Assembly: GCA_038209965.1 (NCBI GenBank)
Contig: JBBQXF010000017.1
Location: 1-53,053, forward strand
Length of the DNA stretch: 53,053 nucleotides
Source: JALONO01 sp038209965
GTDB lineage: Bacteria; Bacteroidota; Bacteroidia; Cytophagales; Thermoflexibacteraceae
Reading direction: 5' to 3'
Shown here: positions 50,138 through 53,053 of the stretch, one piece after another
How positions within the stretch are numbered: position 1 is the first letter of the stretch
Layout: each line of letters starts with the position of its first letter
Position numbers and translations under genes: made by a program
Notes under the pieces: model-generated
Databases searched by the model: none
Seen by the model: the letters and a program-made list of their open reading frames with translations, nothing else
What the model was told of the DNA's origin: nothing

Positions 50138-52018
50138 ATGGCAAAACGAATCAATGTCAATATAGAATGGGAGTCGGGCATTACTATGACCGAGTTCAAA
50201 AGCATCCAAATCGAACAAGATCTGTTCAACCACCATACTTTTGAAATCATCGTCCCTTTCGCCCAATTGGAAAGTGCCGACCAGCGTTTCTTCAACAAAT
50301 CGCACACCGAGGTGGTGGGCAAGCGGGTCACTTTCACCTTCAAATCCCTTGAGCGCGAAGGTTCCCGTGTGTTGAGTGGTAAGAAGGATGAGTTCGTCTT
50401 CAAAGGGATCGTGACCAGCCTGAGCCTGATGAACACCAGTGACCTGTCCAACGTGTTCGTGATCAAAGGCCACGGCAATACCATCTTGCTCGACGATGGG
50501 GTCCACAACCGCTGGATCCTCGATACCGATCTGAAAGGAACGGTAGAAAAAATATTGCAGGACTACCCGGGCAACCTGCTCAAACGCAAGATTAGCACCA
50601 ATGAAGCGTTCTTTCTCGCTACTCCCCAATACCAAGAGTCCAATTTCCAATACTTGAACCGCTTGGCTTTTTTGAATTTCCAGTGGTGCTACTATAATGG
50701 TACCGAGTTGGTTTTTGGTCAGGACGAAGGCAAAGAAGCCGAGTTTTTGGTGGATGGGGTCCAAACGTTTGAGATGAGCCTCAACCTGACCCCCACGAGT
50801 TTTGGGATGCAGTTTTATGATGCCATGAACGATGAGAGCTACAACGCCAGTTCCAAAGATGTAAAAGTGTCAGCGGGAGGCCCGCTGGGCAAGTTTGTCA
50901 CCGATGAGTCGGAAAAGCTGTTCAACCAGCCCGGGAATATTCCTACGGTGCTGCCACTTAGGGATGCATCGATGATCGACTTGCTCGTATCAAAGAGCAA
51001 AAAGGCCAAAGTAGGCGATCAGATCAAATTCAAGGGCAAGGGCGAACACCCCAATGTGAACGTAGGTAGCATTGTGGCAGTGAAGGCGGCCATCATCCGC
51101 GAAAAGGGCAAATCGGCCGAAGATTTTGGCAAATTCCGGGTGACACGCGTAACCCATTATGTGTCCCAGAGCAGCAACTATTCCAACGAATTTGAGGCGG
51201 TTCCCGATCAACAAGACACCGCCCTCGAAAATCCTTTTTATGCCACTCTGACCAATTTCCCCGTCTGTAATTCCGACCGGGCGGTGGTGGTGGACAATAA
51301 CGATCCCGATGTTGAGGGCCGCGTCAAGGTCAAGTTTATCAACTGGATGGAACCGGAGGAGTTTACCACCTCGCCCTGGATCCAAGTCTCAACCCCCTAC
51401 GCTGGCAACAGCAAAGGCTTTTTGTTCTTGCCAGAAATTGATGAGCACGTCCTCGTAGGTTACGAGCGCGGGGCTTGTTCGTTCCCTTACGTAATGGGAT
51501 CGCTCTACCGCCAAGTGGATAAAATTGACTATACCGCCGATCCCAAGAACAATTTTAAGGTGATCGCGACCCGGGGCGGCAACCGCCTCTACTTCAGCGA
51601 TGAGGAAGGCGAACAGATGATCGTGATGACCAACATGGTGGGACACGCTGAAAAAACCTTGATCTCGCTCTTCTTCAAAGATGGCGGCAACAAGATCTCG
51701 ATCAAAACGGGCGATTCCAATGGGGAGATATTGATCGAATCGGCCAATAAGGTAACGGTCAAAACCAAAACGTTGGACATTGAAGCCACCGGTGACATCA
51801 ACATCTCCAGTGATGCCAACATCAATATCAAGGCCAAACAGGGCCTGAACTTGCAAGCTGGCGGGGCCTTGGAAGCCAAAGGGGCAACGGCCACCGTTGA
51901 GGGCAAAAGCAGTCTGGACCTTAAATCAACCGGCAAGGCGAAAATGGACGCTGCTTTGGCCGAGGTCTCATCCTCGGGCATGACCACCATCAAAGGCACA
52001 ATGGTGATGATCAATTAG
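50138..52018 (+). CDS. vgrG: VgrG-like T6SS spike protein TssI
   Basis: This 626-residue protein has a gp27-like part (residues 1 to ~360; FNHHTFEIIVPFAQLESAD, FKGIVTSLSLMNTSD, YQESNFQYLNRLAFLNFQWC). A gp5 OB fold follows, with NDPDVEGRVKVKFINWMEPE, PWIQVSTPYAGNSKGFLFLP, and EIDEHVLVGYERGACSFPYV. The C-terminal beta-helix needle has repeats such as GDINISSDANINIKAKQGLN. No toxin domain extends the C-terminus. It is preceded by CACTAAATT at 50123, a leader seen before other genes in this region. Confidence 0.95.
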   Translation: MAKRINVNIEWESGITMTEFKSIQIEQDLFNHHTFEIIVPFAQLESADQRFFNKSHTEVVGKRVTFTFKSLEREGSRVLSGKKDEFVFKGIVTSLSLMNTSDLSNVFVIKGHGNTILLDDGVHNRWILDTDLKGTVEKILQDYPGNLLKRKISTNEAFFLATPQYQESNFQYLNRLAFLNFQWCYYNGTELVFGQDEGKEAEFLVDGVQTFEMSLNLTPTSFGMQFYDAMNDESYNASSKDVKVSAGGPLGKFVTDESEKLFNQPGNIPTVLPLRDASMIDLLVSKSKKAKVGDQIKFKGKGEHPNVNVGSIVAVKAAIIREKGKSAEDFGKFRVTRVTHYVSQSSNYSNEFEAVPDQQDTALENPFYATLTNFPVCNSDRAVVVDNNDPDVEGRVKVKFINWMEPEEFTTSPWIQVSTPYAGNSKGFLFLPEIDEHVLVGYERGACSFPYVMGSLYRQVDKIDYTADPKNNFKVIATRGGNRLYFSDEEGEQMIVMTNMVGHAEKTLISLFFKDGGNKISIKTGDSNGEILIESANKVTVKTKTLDIEATGDINISSDANINIKAKQGLNLQAGGALEAKGATATVEGKSSLDLKSTGKAKMDAALAEVSSSGMTTIKGTMVMIN

Positions 52019-52216
52019 CAGAGAGCAGTCTTGGCCGGTTGTCCGAATGGGGCGCCCCCAGATCCAAGAAGAAAAATGGGCTGGCTTGTCATGATTGGTT
52101 TACCAAACCACATTTGTGTATGAGGGCGCTCAACTAACCTTTCATTCACTTTTCATAGTCCAGTTGGGCATTTATCAATTACGAATCTTTGTTTCACTTT
52201 CTAATTTTCACAAACC

Positions 52217-52627
52217 ATGTCATTCAATTCAACATTCAAACTGGACGGTGCCGAGCTGAAGCTCAACATCCAGTCGATCAACTACAATTTCCACGGCAGC
52301 ACCAACGACCGGGGCGAGCGCACCAGCGACATGTTCTCGGGCGGTGTCACCGTCGTGTTCGAAATGTCCGAAGATGCTGGCAAATTTGCCAAATGGGCCT
52401 TTGATATGAAGCGCACCCGCAAGGTGGGCATCGATTTCACCGGCATCAAGGACGGCAACCAAGAGGTAAAATACTCCAAGGTGGAGATGGAAGATGCCTA
52501 CTTGGCCAGCTACAACTTCAGCTTCTCGCGCGGTGGCGACGTAAACACCCTGCTCACCGTGCACATCACCGCCCCCAAGATCAAGATCGGCGGCGAAGAG
52601 TATGATGCCAGCGCCCGGTATGCCTAA
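52217..52627 (+). CDS. tssD: TssD/Hcp tube protein, tandem copy 1
   Basis: This 136-residue protein begins MSFNSTFKLDGAELKLNIQS and contains MFSGGVTVVFEMSEDAGKFA and SYNFSFSRGGDVNTLLTVHI. It is probably the major tube subunit. The leader ATTTTCACAAACC before the ATG is repeated before the next copy. It lies 198 bases after vgrG. Confidence 0.88.
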   Translation: MSFNSTFKLDGAELKLNIQSINYNFHGSTNDRGERTSDMFSGGVTVVFEMSEDAGKFAKWAFDMKRTRKVGIDFTGIKDGNQEVKYSKVEMEDAYLASYNFSFSRGGDVNTLLTVHITAPKIKIGGEEYDASARYA

Positions 52628-52843
52628 GCCTGACTACCAAGCAAAAAGTCGGGTTCAAAGCTTGGCTTTTTGTTTGATGAACCAGTTGGCAAGCCAAAAA
52701 ATTAGTTAGACAAAAATAGTGTTGTTCCTCGACCTAAATTCTGTAAGCACATTTAGGTGGAAGAAAATAAAAATAGTTGACTTTCGCGGGTCGCTTTTTC
52801 CAATCTATCTCTTACCTTTTTCACTTTTAAATTTTCACAAACC

Positions 52844-53053
52844 ATGTCATTCAATTCAACATTCAAACTGGACGGTACCGAGCTGAAGCTCAACATCCAG
52901 TCGATCAACTATAATTTCCACGGCAGCACCAACGACCGGGGCGAGCGCACCAGCGACATGTTCTCGGGCGGTGTCACCGTCGTGTTCGAAATGTCCGAAG
53001 ATGCGGGCAAGTTTGCCAAATGGGCCTTTGATATGAAGCGCACCCGCAAGGTG
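52844..53053 (+). CDS. tssD: TssD/Hcp tube protein, tandem copy 2 (cut by window end)
   Basis: The first 70 residues differ from copy 1 by a single residue (Ala14 to Thr) and the DNA by about four bases in 210. The identical leader ATTTTCACAAACC precedes both. Either recent duplication or gene conversion keeps them alike. The C-terminus is outside the window. Confidence 0.88.
   Translation, partial: MSFNSTFKLDGTELKLNIQSINYNFHGSTNDRGERTSDMFSGGVTVVFEMSEDAGKFAKWAFDMKRTRKV

Overview
The window looks like a chromosomal segment of an environmental member of the Bacteroidota, possibly Cytophagales-like. The support is two SusC/SusD pairs, sheath, tube and spike genes of the Bacteroidota-type T6SS (subtype iii), candidate TAnnTTTG promoter elements, and an Rpn/PD-(D/E)XK nuclease of the kind common in this phylum. 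No tRNA, rRNA, CRISPR array or complete insertion sequence was seen.

Region 1 (1 to about 17.3 kb) is a polysaccharide utilization locus that is visibly more AT-rich than the rest. At the left edge a partial KduD-like dehydrogenase and an IclR-type regulator diverge. Eleven genes on the minus strand then run from 17074 down to 992. In transcription order they are susC, susD, two related clan GH-A glycosidases, a beta-helix lipoprotein, a sodium:solute symporter, an SDR, an RraA-like protein, a heparinase II/III-like lyase, a VOC protein and a zinc-type alcohol dehydrogenase. The set suggests outer-membrane capture, periplasmic cleavage, symport and cytoplasmic lyase plus redox processing of a uronate-containing glycan. 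A 15-bp palindrome, TTCAA-N5-TTGAA, occurs both upstream of susC and between the kduD-like gene and iclR, and is a good candidate operator.

Region 2 (about 17.4 to 27.4 kb) has higher GC. It holds a tight minus-strand operon (FAD oxidase, FemAB-like acyltransferase, UDP-sugar 6-dehydrogenase, UDP-sugar 4-epimerase), then a histidine kinase/response regulator pair and a secreted penicillin-acylase-family amidase on the plus strand.

Region 3 (27.4 to 36.2 kb) is the most unusual part. It has two gas-vesicle-type genes, a GvpF/L and a protein that fuses a GvpA/J/S-like N-terminus to GvpK, with no gvpA structural gene in view. A duplicated module follows: degenerate PP2C/SpoIIE-like protein, small possibly SpoIIAA-like protein, and small winged-helix-like protein with a conserved aromatic tail. 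One extra winged-helix-like gene lies between the copies, and a GAF plus coiled-coil protein closes the cluster. The layout recalls a partner-switching system whose phosphatases have lost their metal ligands.

Region 4 (36.3 to 42.1 kb, minus strand) holds an Rpn-family nuclease with a repetitive coiled-coil tail, and a second susC-susD pair that ends in a clear intrinsic terminator.

Region 5 (42.6 to 53.05 kb, plus strand) starts with a small secreted protein, then two paralogous metzincin-like proteins and a caspase-fold-like protein, all lacking signal peptides. These are followed by PAAR, TssB, TssC, two TssD (Hcp) paralogs, VgrG and two near-identical tandem TssD copies, the last cut by the window end. 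The three hydrolase-like genes are plausible T6SS cargo. The remaining T6SS genes (TssE/F/G/H/K/N and others) would have to lie to the right or elsewhere.
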